Of a DNA stretch of 20,628 nucleotides, positions 7,701 through 13,627 are shown piece after piece. Every line of letters begins with the position of its first letter. The first letter of the stretch is position 1. The DNA lies in IMG/VR virus record IMGVR_UViG_3300037070_004555, positions 1-20,628 of that record. One strand, 5' to 3'. The DNA is from a virus. The notes beneath the pieces were generated by a model that worked only from the letters and a program-made list of their open reading frames with translations, did not search any database and was not told where the DNA came from. The position numbers and the translations under genes were made by a program.

Positions 7701-9930
7701 AAGATTGGCCGAAGGCCGTGCTGCCGAAGCGCGCCGTGAGTCTGAATGGAAAGCCTTCCAGGAAAAGGAACGGCAGCAACATCTGCGGGATATTCAGAGG
7801 TCTGCTGGCGACTACGACTACACGCCCTACAAAGCTCCTGGACGCGCTCCAACTCGCGGCGGTTGGAAAGATGCCGCAGGCGGCGGTTTATGGGGCAAGG
7901 ATACGCCTACAGCCTTTTTGCCGTCAAAGTCTGGTTGGCATGATGCTACAGGCGGCGGGCTAAGCGCAGCGGTTCGGCAAGGCACCAAAGAGGGCTGGAA
8001 AGATGCAACTGGCGGCGGGCTGAGCACCAATCGGTTTGGATTGGTTAACCCGCACCAATACACCAAGCCGCAACCCAAGGCAGCGTTGGAGGCTGGTGGC
8101 AACGCTGCCTTGCCGATGTCTATTGACGCCCTTAAAGAGTCTCTAGAAAAGGCACGTTTGAAAGTCTTAGAGGGTGCCAATAAAACGCCGCGCAAATGGA
8201 TTGCACCGGACTTTAGCACACCCTGGCTCTTTGGTGCTCCGATGTTTGGGATGCCTGAAAAGACGGGCTTCAACGATGAGTCATTGAAGGGTTTGGCAGC
8301 AACCGCCGACCCCAAGATTCAGGCTTACATGAAGTCGCTGACCGGCAAGCAGGCAATGGGCATCGGGGGCGGTTTCCAAGAGGCTGGCGGCGTGTTGGAC
8401 GTGATTGACCTTGAAGCGGGTTTAAAGCGGCTCCAAGACCAAACCAAAAACTACATTGGCACGCAAAAAGAAGAGCAAACGATGCTCGTTGCTTTGCGCG
8501 AGGCCATGCTCAAATACGGCTACGAGTCGGAGAAAACCTCTGAGATTGAAGCCCGCCTGCGTGAAGTCACACGCATCAAAACGGATGCCGATTACCTGAA
8601 AGCGGCGGAATTGGACAAGCGCAGCGGCACCAATGAAGCGGGTAAGATTCTGGCGCAGCAAATGGCGGCATACGATGCTACGCAGGAGAGCGTGAAGGGC
8701 AATAAGATTCTGGCGACTGCCCTTAAAAACACTCAGGACATGATTGATGCTGTCACAAAAGCGTGGCAGGATCAAACCGATAAGTTGGACAAGTGGCGCG
8801 AGTCGGTGCGTATTTCTACCACTGAGCAGCAGTCTCAGGTTGTCACCTTGCAGCAGGAATTGAAACTGACGCAACTCTCCGGCGATTCCCGCGAGCGTTA
8901 CACGCAAGGGCTGGAAAAAGCGGCGGCAGCGCGGCGCGAAAACAACGCTTATTGGGCGGCGTGGAAAGCGGCGGTTGTAGCAGGCGCTAATGCGATGGAA
9001 CGCCTCAAGGCTGCTCAGGATGCCTTTTCGCTGCAAAAGATGATTGAAGAGTTGAAGCTGGGCATCAAAACCACCGAAACCTTCAACGCCAATCTTGCCA
9101 AAGCCCTCGAAATGGAAGCGGCGGCGGCGGCGATGATGGATAACTGGTTCACCGACTACAACGACAAGGTGAGTCAGGATGTGTCCCGTCGTGCTGAAAT
9201 CATGGGTGAAATTGGCGACCGTGCGCGTTTTCGCCTTATGCCCGAAGGCGTAGATAAGGCGGTGGCCCAGGCTACTCTGCAATGGCAGCGGTTGAATCAG
9301 GTGGCAGATAAGACCAAGCCGCTCTTTGACGCGGCGGGTTTAGCAGCGGCACAAGCGGCGTTCCGCGTAGATTATCTGGCGCAAGAATCTACGCAGCGTT
9401 GGAACCAATTCGCCTCGGACATCTCGAACGTGTTCGTGAGTGCCATCACGTCAACAGATGGCTTCGTGAAATCGCTATTGAAGAACACGGCGGATTATTT
9501 CACCCAAGTCGCCAGCCAGCTTGCCTCAAATTGGATTATCGGGCAGCTTTTGGGATTGGCTGGTGTGCCTTTCCAACAGCCCGCATTAGGTGGTCTGGCG
9601 GGTATCCTCATGGGCGGCAGCGGCAAGTCCAAAGGCCCCACACCTTCACCGATTGGCTACACTGATTATCATGTCGGCTATGCCAATGGCACTGACTATG
9701 TGCCGATGACGGGCAACTACCTGCTCCATCAGGGTGAGCGCGTCGTCACGGCATCGGAAAACAAATCCTACAATCGTGGTGGCGACACCTACAACATCAC
9801 GGTCAACGCGCCGGGCGGCAATCCGCGTGAGGTTGAAAACGCTGTGCGGCGGGCAGTGGCGCGGCCAAGCGGCGTTAGTGCCGCCAAACAGTTCCATGCC
9901 ATAAACAACGTCGGCGCCAGAAACAGTTAG
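4732..9930 (+). CDS. Tail tape measure protein
   Basis: This is the largest gene, 1732 residues if started at ATC 4732. The first ATG is at 4813 but has no ribosome binding site, and the 27 residues before it (SSEVTINYNKF, then KTSLDKVDKAM) look like a tape measure N-terminus. In order: four degenerate repeats at residues about 152-300; the tape-measure N-terminal domain (TIGR02675-like) around 424-510, with GGGAQEFQQISRALQQIYSK and LNLEEINRQLIEVGVPAWDLL; a long hydrophobic stretch at about 592-637 (WPAIVAGLVIATASKIVAGL); Ala/Gln/Lys-rich helices; a GWKDA-type repeat patch at about 1044-1097; and a C-terminus with GTDYVPMTGNYLLHQGERVV, typical of lambda-like tape measures. The protein sets tail length and is ejected into the host envelope. 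By the usual relation of about 0.15 nm per residue, the tail would be near 260 nm. Confidence 0.9.
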   Translation: MPYSELSSEVTINYNKFKTSLDKVDKAMTDFAKKDWKIQLNTTALDTAIFKVAQLGKDLKGLGNITIKANVQGGGGLGKVKDDADAAAKAAQKFEGAIRGLQDQMAKAGIYNEWKKISAEEKLTADNLGNIRNRVREVISETRAMQDNLSNRGIMSHQLKFQQDWSAALKENEQRLRKLADTAKQAAGTTTKAPSLIRGITPADLRLQKDWNAALLENQQRLQSMVAIPPVKVRGITLADLRLQKDWNAALAENERRMKALAGGAGGPKLIRGVSAAELKIQKDWSAALAEDQKRMAAMAPTIDKANASANRFNETMTGVLNTLKRYIIGFVVIKGLIDLFGAAKHALIDYNALQQQVLIGFTTNLNNSRKAAEQFFGAIQTFVDISPFRLEETLKSSQSLLAVLRDIPSEITRIKVAEEALYAVGQQTSALGGGAQEFQQISRALQQIYSKPHLNLEEINRQLIEVGVPAWDLLSKAYKTNTAQIQEWISKGMIPGKEAFKALVNQMQLANWGAMERQAQTFRGALSTIADVLERKVAKAFEQTFSDITDHLVQFSKILQSKEFERWASDTMGKVRFAFAAIGSAMKEIMRYWPAIVAGLVIATASKIVAGLSAITLGFNAWAMGVVALVLAYQKFSIVRDITDRVVGSTLYTLKALSQGFALTVQSIASSLQKIPDFALGPVGIAAKAALGDQSGLAAGVAQQWDVTIAAYKSGKAKFDAAISADSVKIGDGKWFGLDYKKALAEINKAMREKPPVYEPKLGEGADKTAANAKKIYLQLLAAQEKFFEQQKKNWESFGSAVDSLIDKIRNFGERSELAALRAKDFGRTIKDSALTAAEGLAKIVDKMREITGGRDAVIQVFQRMQEKALEMGASPERFAQLQAIVRRVQSMVDPRQTLEGMAKNAEGLNAQIRHEIDLNVKTLNIEIANIGTMRTNAQQAQPAALSSRAGSPMQRQTQWEREHTPGWVSPYTIPTPSPFSKSDKSWAQRLAEGRAAEARRESEWKAFQEKERQQHLRDIQRSAGDYDYTPYKAPGRAPTRGGWKDAAGGGLWGKDTPTAFLPSKSGWHDATGGGLSAAVRQGTKEGWKDATGGGLSTNRFGLVNPHQYTKPQPKAALEAGGNAALPMSIDALKESLEKARLKVLEGANKTPRKWIAPDFSTPWLFGAPMFGMPEKTGFNDESLKGLAATADPKIQAYMKSLTGKQAMGIGGGFQEAGGVLDVIDLEAGLKRLQDQTKNYIGTQKEEQTMLVALREAMLKYGYESEKTSEIEARLREVTRIKTDADYLKAAELDKRSGTNEAGKILAQQMAAYDATQESVKGNKILATALKNTQDMIDAVTKAWQDQTDKLDKWRESVRISTTEQQSQVVTLQQELKLTQLSGDSRERYTQGLEKAAAARRENNAYWAAWKAAVVAGANAMERLKAAQDAFSLQKMIEELKLGIKTTETFNANLAKALEMEAAAAAMMDNWFTDYNDKVSQDVSRRAEIMGEIGDRARFRLMPEGVDKAVAQATLQWQRLNQVADKTKPLFDAAGLAAAQAAFRVDYLAQESTQRWNQFASDISNVFVSAITSTDGFVKSLLKNTADYFTQVASQLASNWIIGQLLGLAGVPFQQPALGGLAGILMGGSGKSKGPTPSPIGYTDYHVGYANGTDYVPMTGNYLLHQGERVVTASENKSYNRGGDTYNITVNAPGGNPREVENAVRRAVARPSGVSAAKQFHAINNVGARNS
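5185..5628 (+). repeat. Four degenerate protein repeats inside the tape measure gene
   Basis: Four copies begin at 5185, 5323, 5431 and 5545, spaced 46, 36 and 38 codons. The core reads R-G-(I/V)-x-x-(A/H)-(D/E/Q)-L-(R/K)-(L/I/F)-Q-(K/Q)-D-W-(N/S)-A-A-L-x-E-(N/D). The copies are clearly related in protein but diverged in DNA, so the duplication is old or under protein-level selection. They lie before the tape-measure domain and are probably helical. Confidence 0.8.
7861..8022 (+). repeat. Three short G-W-(K/H)-D-A repeats in the tape measure gene
   Basis: The ten-residue motif G-W-(K/H)-D-A-(A/T)-G-G-G-L occurs at 7861, 7933 and 7993, spaced 24 and 20 codons, in a Gly/Pro/Lys-rich part of the tape measure. 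The surrounding text is low in predicted helix, unlike the rest of the protein. Confidence 0.75.
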
Positions 9931-9941
9931 GTAGGTGAATC

Positions 9942-10103
9942 ATGCCAACTCGCATCCTCTGCGCCGACTGTTATAACCCGCCGTGCTGAGGGCGTCCCAT
10001 AACCTGCGTGACGGGTGCGGACGGTGTAACGGTGTGGCTTTGCAAAGCGTGCCAAAAGAGACGAGAGAGATTGAAGGAACCGTCAGCGCCGCTGATGCGT
10101 TAA
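9942..10103 (+). pseudogene. Small zinc-ribbon reading frame with in-frame TGA (broken or recoded)
   Basis: ATG 9942 follows the tape measure stop by 11 bases and has AGGTGA before it, the same leader as the gene at 4238. The frame reads 15 codons, meets TGA at 9987-9989, then continues for 37 more codons to TAA 10101-10103. The whole encodes a protein-like 53-residue product with C7-x2-C10, C15, C22 and C34-x2-C37; two CxxC pairs 23 residues apart suit a small zinc ribbon, followed by a basic tail (KRRERLKE). Both halves look coding, and the second half contributes one Cys pair. Other genes here use TGA as a normal stop, so the phage does not reassign it generally. Options are a recent inactivating mutation, read-through (Trp or another residue), selenocysteine, or a sequencing error. 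I see no clear selenocysteine hairpin after the TGA. Confidence 0.5.
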
Positions 10104-10180
10104 GCCGTTGCAGGTCGCGTGGCGTGCGCACGTCGGGATAACCTGAAAGGGGAGTGAAGGTTCGATTCCTTCCGGCGCGT
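10085..10180 (+). ncRNA. tRNA-like element (T-arm plus acceptor strand)
   Basis: GAAGG-TTCGATT-CCTTC at 10156-10172 is a perfect T-arm with the canonical T-loop. The next seven bases, CGGCGCG, pair with AGCGCCG at 10085-10091 in six of seven positions. The 96-base span would suit a tRNA with a long variable arm. The D-arm and anticodon arm are not convincing: the best anticodon stem (10117-10121 with 10129-10133) gives a seven-base loop lacking the invariant T33, and the D-loop lacks GG. No CCA is encoded. It may be a degenerate tRNA, a tRNA-like structure in a longer RNA, or a tRNA remnant. Its 5' end overlaps the last codons of the zinc-ribbon frame. Confidence 0.3.
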
Positions 10181-10325
10181 CCTGCTCTGAAATACTTGGA
10201 ACGTGACAAATCCTGAGCGCGTAGTAAATGCGGCTCTGGTGCGTTATGCGTAGTGGAGCCTGGCCCACCTATCGTGTGGCGTAGTAACGGTTGTTAGCGT
10301 TCGAGGCGGCAACCACAAATTAGGC
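10104..10325 (+). other. Stretch without a gene, with a thrice-repeated GCGTAGT
   Basis: All + frames are dense with stops and no protein-like frame is seen on either strand. Besides the tRNA-like element it contains a 10-base palindrome CGTGCGCACG (10123-10132), a small hairpin GGCTC (10232-10236) with GAGCC (10256-10260), and the heptamer GCGTAGT at 10219, 10248 and 10279, spaced 29 and 31 bases. I found no convincing -35/-10 promoter. It may be a structured RNA or a regulatory region for the winged-helix gene downstream. Confidence 0.4.
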
Positions 10326-10383
10326 AAACCCGTTTTCTCTGAGTGCTCGAACCACTCCACAGGGAAAGCGGGTTTTGCATTTT
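10326..10383 (+). terminator. Strong intrinsic terminator before the small-gene cassette
   Basis: The arm at 10326-10341 pairs with 10360-10375 over 16 positions, two of them G-U, and an inner stem GAGTG/CACTC extends the structure. TTTTGCATTTT follows, partly as the stem's end. The A-rich opposite side means it could also work on the minus strand. It ends at the base before the AGGAG (10384-10388) of the next gene, so transcription entering from the tape measure would mostly stop here unless antiterminated. Confidence 0.8.
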
Positions 10384-10394
10384 AGGAGTAAACC

Positions 10395-10712
10395 ATGACT
10401 GAAACCATTCAAGCCGTAGAGCCGCCGTGCCCGCTTGACCACGCGATTCTCAAACTGCTCATCGCCAAGCGCCGCACCGTCCATAGCATCACGCACTGGC
10501 TCAAACTCTGTGGCCGCGACACCGACACTTTTGAGGTGCGCGAATACCTGCGCCGTCTGCATAGCTGCGGGCGCGTGCTAACCTTTGTGCCGCCGCACGA
10601 AAGCCGCGACGCTACCGAAGTCTTTGCCCTGTCCAATGCGGGCTTTGAGGCGCTGACGGCATTTCTGCGGGCAAGCTCAAGAACGGAGACGAATCCTTAT
10701 GGAAAGCGTTGA
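10395..10712 (+). CDS. Probable winged-helix DNA-binding protein
   Basis: This gene encodes 105 residues from ATG 10395, with AGGAG (10384-10388) at a six-base gap. The pattern suits a small winged-helix fold: a first helix (LDHAILKLLIAKRRT), a second (VHSITHWLKL), a putative recognition helix (TFEVREYLRRLHSCGRV), a short wing with RVLTFV...TEVFAL, and a C-terminal LSNAGFEALTAFL resembling the end of PadR- or MarR-like domains. It would bind DNA as a regulator. No ligand or metal motif is evident. It lies right after a strong terminator and heads a cassette of five small genes, suggesting local or late-gene control. The last 14 bases overlap the next gene. The fold is inferred from pattern only. 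Confidence 0.55.
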   Translation: MTETIQAVEPPCPLDHAILKLLIAKRRTVHSITHWLKLCGRDTDTFEVREYLRRLHSCGRVLTFVPPHESRDATEVFALSNAGFEALTAFLRASSRTETNPYGKR

Positions 10713-11166
10713 AACCAAGCCGCGCACCGGCATTGTTGGCTCTGTGCGCGAGGTTACAGTAGATGATGCGGATAAGGTTGCCTACATTCGGAATCGGATG
10801 CACTACAAAGTTGGAGCCGCCATTTGCGAGAAAATAGAAGATGGTCGTGCCTATGCGGTGACGCTGGCATGGCATGACGAATGGACAGGCGGCTTTGAGT
10901 TCTATCCAAAAGTGCTACGGCTTCAACTTCACGTCACTATCCTACTCCGCCATTGGCAAGACGCCCAAGTAGGCGAGGATGTGGTGCCGGATGCCTTTGC
11001 CTCGAAGGATGATGATATTTTGGAGTTCTACGCAACACCTGAACGGATGCGTAGAATCTATGGAGACACGCCGCCGAAGATGGTCAATGAAACTGACTTA
11101 GACACTTGGAGATTCCAGCGCATCACCACCAACGGCAAGACGGTAGCATGGAGGCGAGTGGCATGA
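10699..11166 (+). CDS. Hypothetical protein of the accessory cassette
   Basis: This gene encodes 155 residues from ATG 10699, with GGAG at 10685-10688 and a ten-base gap; it overlaps the previous gene by 14 bases. The sequence is mixed alpha/beta, with paired Trp (AWHDEWTGGFEF) and an acidic middle (ASKDDDILEFY), and a C-terminal strand (TNGKTVAWRRVA). No membrane segment, signal peptide or catalytic motif is visible and I do not recognise a family. Its stop overlaps the next start as ATGA, so the cassette is translated in a coupled way. Confidence 0.65.
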   Translation: MESVETKPRTGIVGSVREVTVDDADKVAYIRNRMHYKVGAAICEKIEDGRAYAVTLAWHDEWTGGFEFYPKVLRLQLHVTILLRHWQDAQVGEDVVPDAFASKDDDILEFYATPERMRRIYGDTPPKMVNETDLDTWRFQRITTNGKTVAWRRVA

Positions 11167-11339
11167 ATCAATGGGAAGCGCGGATTCTAAGAAACCCACT
11201 GACGTATGAAGTCCTTACTCATCCCAGTGGCGGGATGTATTACGCGATTTACTACAACGGGGAGTATTTGGGCCAATCCGTTGGCTACAGCGAAAGGCAC
11301 GCAATTCGGGGTTGGTGCTACGCCCATGCGTCGGACTGA
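11163..11339 (+). CDS. Small hypothetical protein, ATGA-coupled
   Basis: This gene encodes 58 residues from ATG 11163, which overlaps the previous TGA; GGAGG at 11150-11154 gives a good ribosome binding site. The frame is open further upstream, but that part is a shadow of the preceding gene. The protein is aromatic, with MYYAIYYNGEYLGQSVGYSE suggesting two short strands, and ends in a helix (RHAIRGWCYAHA). The family is not recognised. The layout resembles small domains that recognise a strand-turn-strand ligand, but no function can be given. Confidence 0.6.
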   Translation: MNQWEARILRNPLTYEVLTHPSGGMYYAIYYNGEYLGQSVGYSERHAIRGWCYAHASD

Positions 11340-11362
11340 GTAGCACGGCTTAAAAGGTGCTG

Positions 11363-11575
11363 ATGAACATGACTTGGACAAAGCGCATCAGGCGCCAGAC
11401 CGTCCACGAACTCACCAATGACAAAGGCGTGGTTGTAGCTTGCATTTATGCGGAATACGGCCAGCGTTACGGCTATTGGGCCTCGCCGCCATCGGGCGGA
11501 CTGCGTTACAGTTGCGGCACTTGCACTTTGAAGGATGCGAGAAAAAGAGTGCAGCAAATCGTTGAAGGGAGATGA
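11363..11575 (+). CDS. Small hypothetical protein
   Basis: This gene encodes 70 residues from ATG 11363, with AAAAGG at 11352-11357 five bases before. A GTG at 11357 lies inside that site and is less likely. The product starts with a basic stretch (TKRIRRQTVHEL), then two aromatic strands (VVACIYAEYGQRYGYWA), a CGTC pair and a C-terminal helix (KDARKRVQQIVEGR). It shares the strand-strand-helix layout of the previous gene, and the two could be distant paralogues, but identity is low. No known family is recognised. Confidence 0.55.
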   Translation: MNMTWTKRIRRQTVHELTNDKGVVVACIYAEYGQRYGYWASPPSGGLRYSCGTCTLKDARKRVQQIVEGR

Positions 11576-11581
11576 CGAGCA

Positions 11582-11812
11582 ATGGCAACTGAACAAGAAA
11601 TCGGACAGGCCGCAATTCGGCGGCGTGTGCTGAAAATGGCTGATGATCTGGCGTTGAAGTTGAGCATTGAAAGCGGTTGGCGCATGGAAGCCTACCCGCT
11701 ACGCGATGTCTTGCGTAAGATCGGCGCCAACTACCCGGTGATTCACGATGCTGAATTTGCTGAGTTGGTGGCGGCGATTGACAGCATCATTTACTTGCTC
11801 AAGGTGAGATAG
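11582..11812 (+). CDS. Small helical hypothetical protein
   Basis: This gene encodes 76 residues from ATG 11582, six bases after the previous stop; GGGAGA near 11568 is a rather distant ribosome binding site. The product looks fully helical: AAIRRRVLKMADDLALKL, then PLRDVLRKIGANYP, then EFAELVAAIDSIIYLLKV. The last helix is hydrophobic but short for a membrane span. The family is not recognised. It is the last gene of the accessory cassette before the distal tail genes resume. Confidence 0.55.
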   Translation: MATEQEIGQAAIRRRVLKMADDLALKLSIESGWRMEAYPLRDVLRKIGANYPVIHDAEFAELVAAIDSIIYLLKVR

Positions 11813-11857
11813 CTTACACGGTGCGCAACGGCTTCGATGAGGCATTGGAGTATGACG

Positions 11858-13627
11858 ATGAAACGCAGATGCGGTAAAATGAACGGTGGTTGGCTTTGTG
11901 CGCTCGGATTAGCCGTTATGGTGCTTGGGGCCATAAGGGGACAATACGAGGCGCTGCGTGGCGTAGAAGCGCGAAGAACGGCCCTTGTGCAGGCCAAGCG
12001 CGCAAAGCAACTGACGGCGGGCAAGAAACTCAACCAAAAGGCGAAGAAACACTCTACCATGTCGCTCTTTTACCACGTCCAATTTCCTACCAACACAACG
12101 GCGCCGACAGGCTACCAAGACCCGACGCTGGTAGGGCACTGGGAAATTTGGGACGGCGCGACGTTGGCGGTGTTGGCCTCACACGAAGGTGTAGGCGAGG
12201 ATGGCGACTTTGGCTTGGCGCATAAGCCGGGCGTCACGGTAGAGTTCAGTGAGATTTGGGTAAAACTGCCGGACGGCCAACCCGTTGCTTCGCCGTCCGG
12301 CATTTACATTTATTGGACGTGGCGCGATACGGTGCCTTTCGGTGCGCGCACCGAAACTTACTTTCAAGATTTAGGTGTTTCGCCGCTTGACACTGATTGG
12401 TTTTGCACCACCAAAGACGATGTAACTGCGTGCTTGGAAGGCGTCGAAGAGTATTTCACCTATGGCGGCTATGTCGTCAATTCAGGGCCGCACGCTGATT
12501 TAGCCGCTTGCCAAGCAGTTTGCGCCGAAGGCTGCGCTACACCGCCTAACGCCTGTGCCACGGCCAAAACGCACTGCCTCGAATACGTGCTTGACGGCTC
12601 TTGCTCCGAAGCCTTTTGCGGCTTCATTATCACTGATTGGGATTGGTCAGGTGATGTAACGGGAACGGGTGAAATCCTCACCGGCACGTTCGGCAGCGAT
12701 GGCGTGAAGACGATCACGTTAGTTGTGACGGACAGCGACGGTAAGGAATCCGACCCGCTGGAATTTACCTTGCTCGTCAAGCCGCTTGAAGATGATTTAA
12801 GTTGCAACTGGGGCGGCGGAGGCGGAGGCGGCAATCCCAACCCAGGCGGCGGGCCGGGCTATTGCACGCCCGCCAACGTGCCAAACGCTATCGCAGAGTT
12901 GGCCGGGTTTGGCTTCTACAATCCAAGCCTGTTGCGCTTCCCGACTCAGTATTGCGGCGGCACGTCAGGCTTTGAGCAGCACAGTGTCGCGCCTGAGTTT
13001 CGCACGCGCATTGATGAGTTTCCCGGCAGCGAATCGCGGATAAGCTACGATGAGAATGGCCGGCGCGTGGTGGAAATCAGCAGCATGGTTTTCGATGAAG
13101 CCGCCAAAGATGAGTGGGAAGCGTTTCTGGGATTGACGGATAACGGCGCTAAATCCTTCCTCTACTTCGACACGGCGCGGCACATCTTGGATGCTGAGGT
13201 TATTGGTGTTTCGGACGGGATAGAGACAGAGTATCAACTGACTTTCACACGCACGTTCTTGGAGCAATCCAAGACACTGGATGTGTTCTATCCCGATGAA
13301 GCATACCCGGCGACCTATCACCCGCAGTTTGGCATGATGGCGGCGATGTTGGCCCATGCCACGCAATTCCTGACACTGCTCATGGACGGCGAAGAATCGG
13401 TTATTGGTTGGGCTGTCAGTCGCGGCACGGAAGCGGCACCGGGCGGGCTAATTGTGTTGGCAGGCGCACCGGCGCCAGGCACGGTGATTAGCGTTGCGGG
13501 ACACTTCTACCTGAGAATGATAATTGAGTCACCGGCAGCGCCGATGCTTAGGGCGATTGGCAGCGGGCAGTATGAACTCGCCACGCCGCTGCGCCTGATT
13601 GAAACCGAGGAGGTTGGCAACCTGTGA
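11858..13627 (+). CDS. Modular tail protein: membrane segment, Cys-rich, PKD-like and DUF2460-like parts
   Basis: This gene encodes 589 residues from ATG 11858, with GGAG at 11847-11850 seven bases before. ATG 11837 in frame would add seven residues but lacks a site. Parts in order: basic start and membrane segment (about 12-28, LCALGLAVMVLGAI); a Lys/Arg/Gln-rich helix (about 33-66); a second possible start at residue 68 (MSLFYHVQF, ATG 12059, weak site); a beta-rich part; nine Cys within 183-254; a PKD/Ig-like domain (255-312, GVKTITLVVTDSDGKES); a Gly/Asn/Pro linker (319-334); then a DUF2460-like part to the end (APGGLIVLAGAPAPGTVISV; FYLRMIIESP). The C-terminus aligns in layout with the next gene. 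DUF2460 proteins are distal tail components in gene transfer agents and related phages. The N-terminal membrane segment is odd for a tail protein and may be a fused small gene. Confidence 0.65.
   Translation: MKRRCGKMNGGWLCALGLAVMVLGAIRGQYEALRGVEARRTALVQAKRAKQLTAGKKLNQKAKKHSTMSLFYHVQFPTNTTAPTGYQDPTLVGHWEIWDGATLAVLASHEGVGEDGDFGLAHKPGVTVEFSEIWVKLPDGQPVASPSGIYIYWTWRDTVPFGARTETYFQDLGVSPLDTDWFCTTKDDVTACLEGVEEYFTYGGYVVNSGPHADLAACQAVCAEGCATPPNACATAKTHCLEYVLDGSCSEAFCGFIITDWDWSGDVTGTGEILTGTFGSDGVKTITLVVTDSDGKESDPLEFTLLVKPLEDDLSCNWGGGGGGGNPNPGGGPGYCTPANVPNAIAELAGFGFYNPSLLRFPTQYCGGTSGFEQHSVAPEFRTRIDEFPGSESRISYDENGRRVVEISSMVFDEAAKDEWEAFLGLTDNGAKSFLYFDTARHILDAEVIGVSDGIETEYQLTFTRTFLEQSKTLDVFYPDEAYPATYHPQFGMMAAMLAHATQFLTLLMDGEESVIGWAVSRGTEAAPGGLIVLAGAPAPGTVISVAGHFYLRMIIESPAAPMLRAIGSGQYELATPLRLIETEEVGNL
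12267..12302 (+). repeat. Perfect 10-bp inverted repeat inside the modular tail gene
   Basis: TGCCGGACGG (12267-12276) and its exact complement (12293-12302) flank a 16-base loop, followed by TTTACATTTATT. It is a terminator-like hairpin inside coding sequence, at about residue 137-149 of the product. Confidence 0.7.

Noticed and set aside
8422-9282. 286-residue minus-strand reading frame inside the tape measure gene
   Set aside because: It is a shadow of the tape measure: rich in His, Arg, Phe and Leu as expected from the opposite strand, and no flanking signals.
9987-10020. Selenocysteine insertion hairpin after the TGA
   Set aside because: Only three-pair stems can be drawn just downstream and no typical apical loop is present.
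10085-10130. Hammerhead ribozyme core suggested by CTGATG near 10092
   Set aside because: The required CTGANGA is not met (the base after G is C) and the partner GAAA and three stems cannot be arranged.
10085-10180. A functional suppressor tRNA reading the TGA at 9987
   Set aside because: No TCA anticodon can be placed in any plausible loop, so a direct link to the in-frame TGA is not supported.
10341-10357. A minus-strand T-arm (GGTTCGAGC) within the terminator loop
   Set aside because: The loop phase does not match a T-loop with a five-pair stem and no acceptor strand fits; it is simply the terminator apex.
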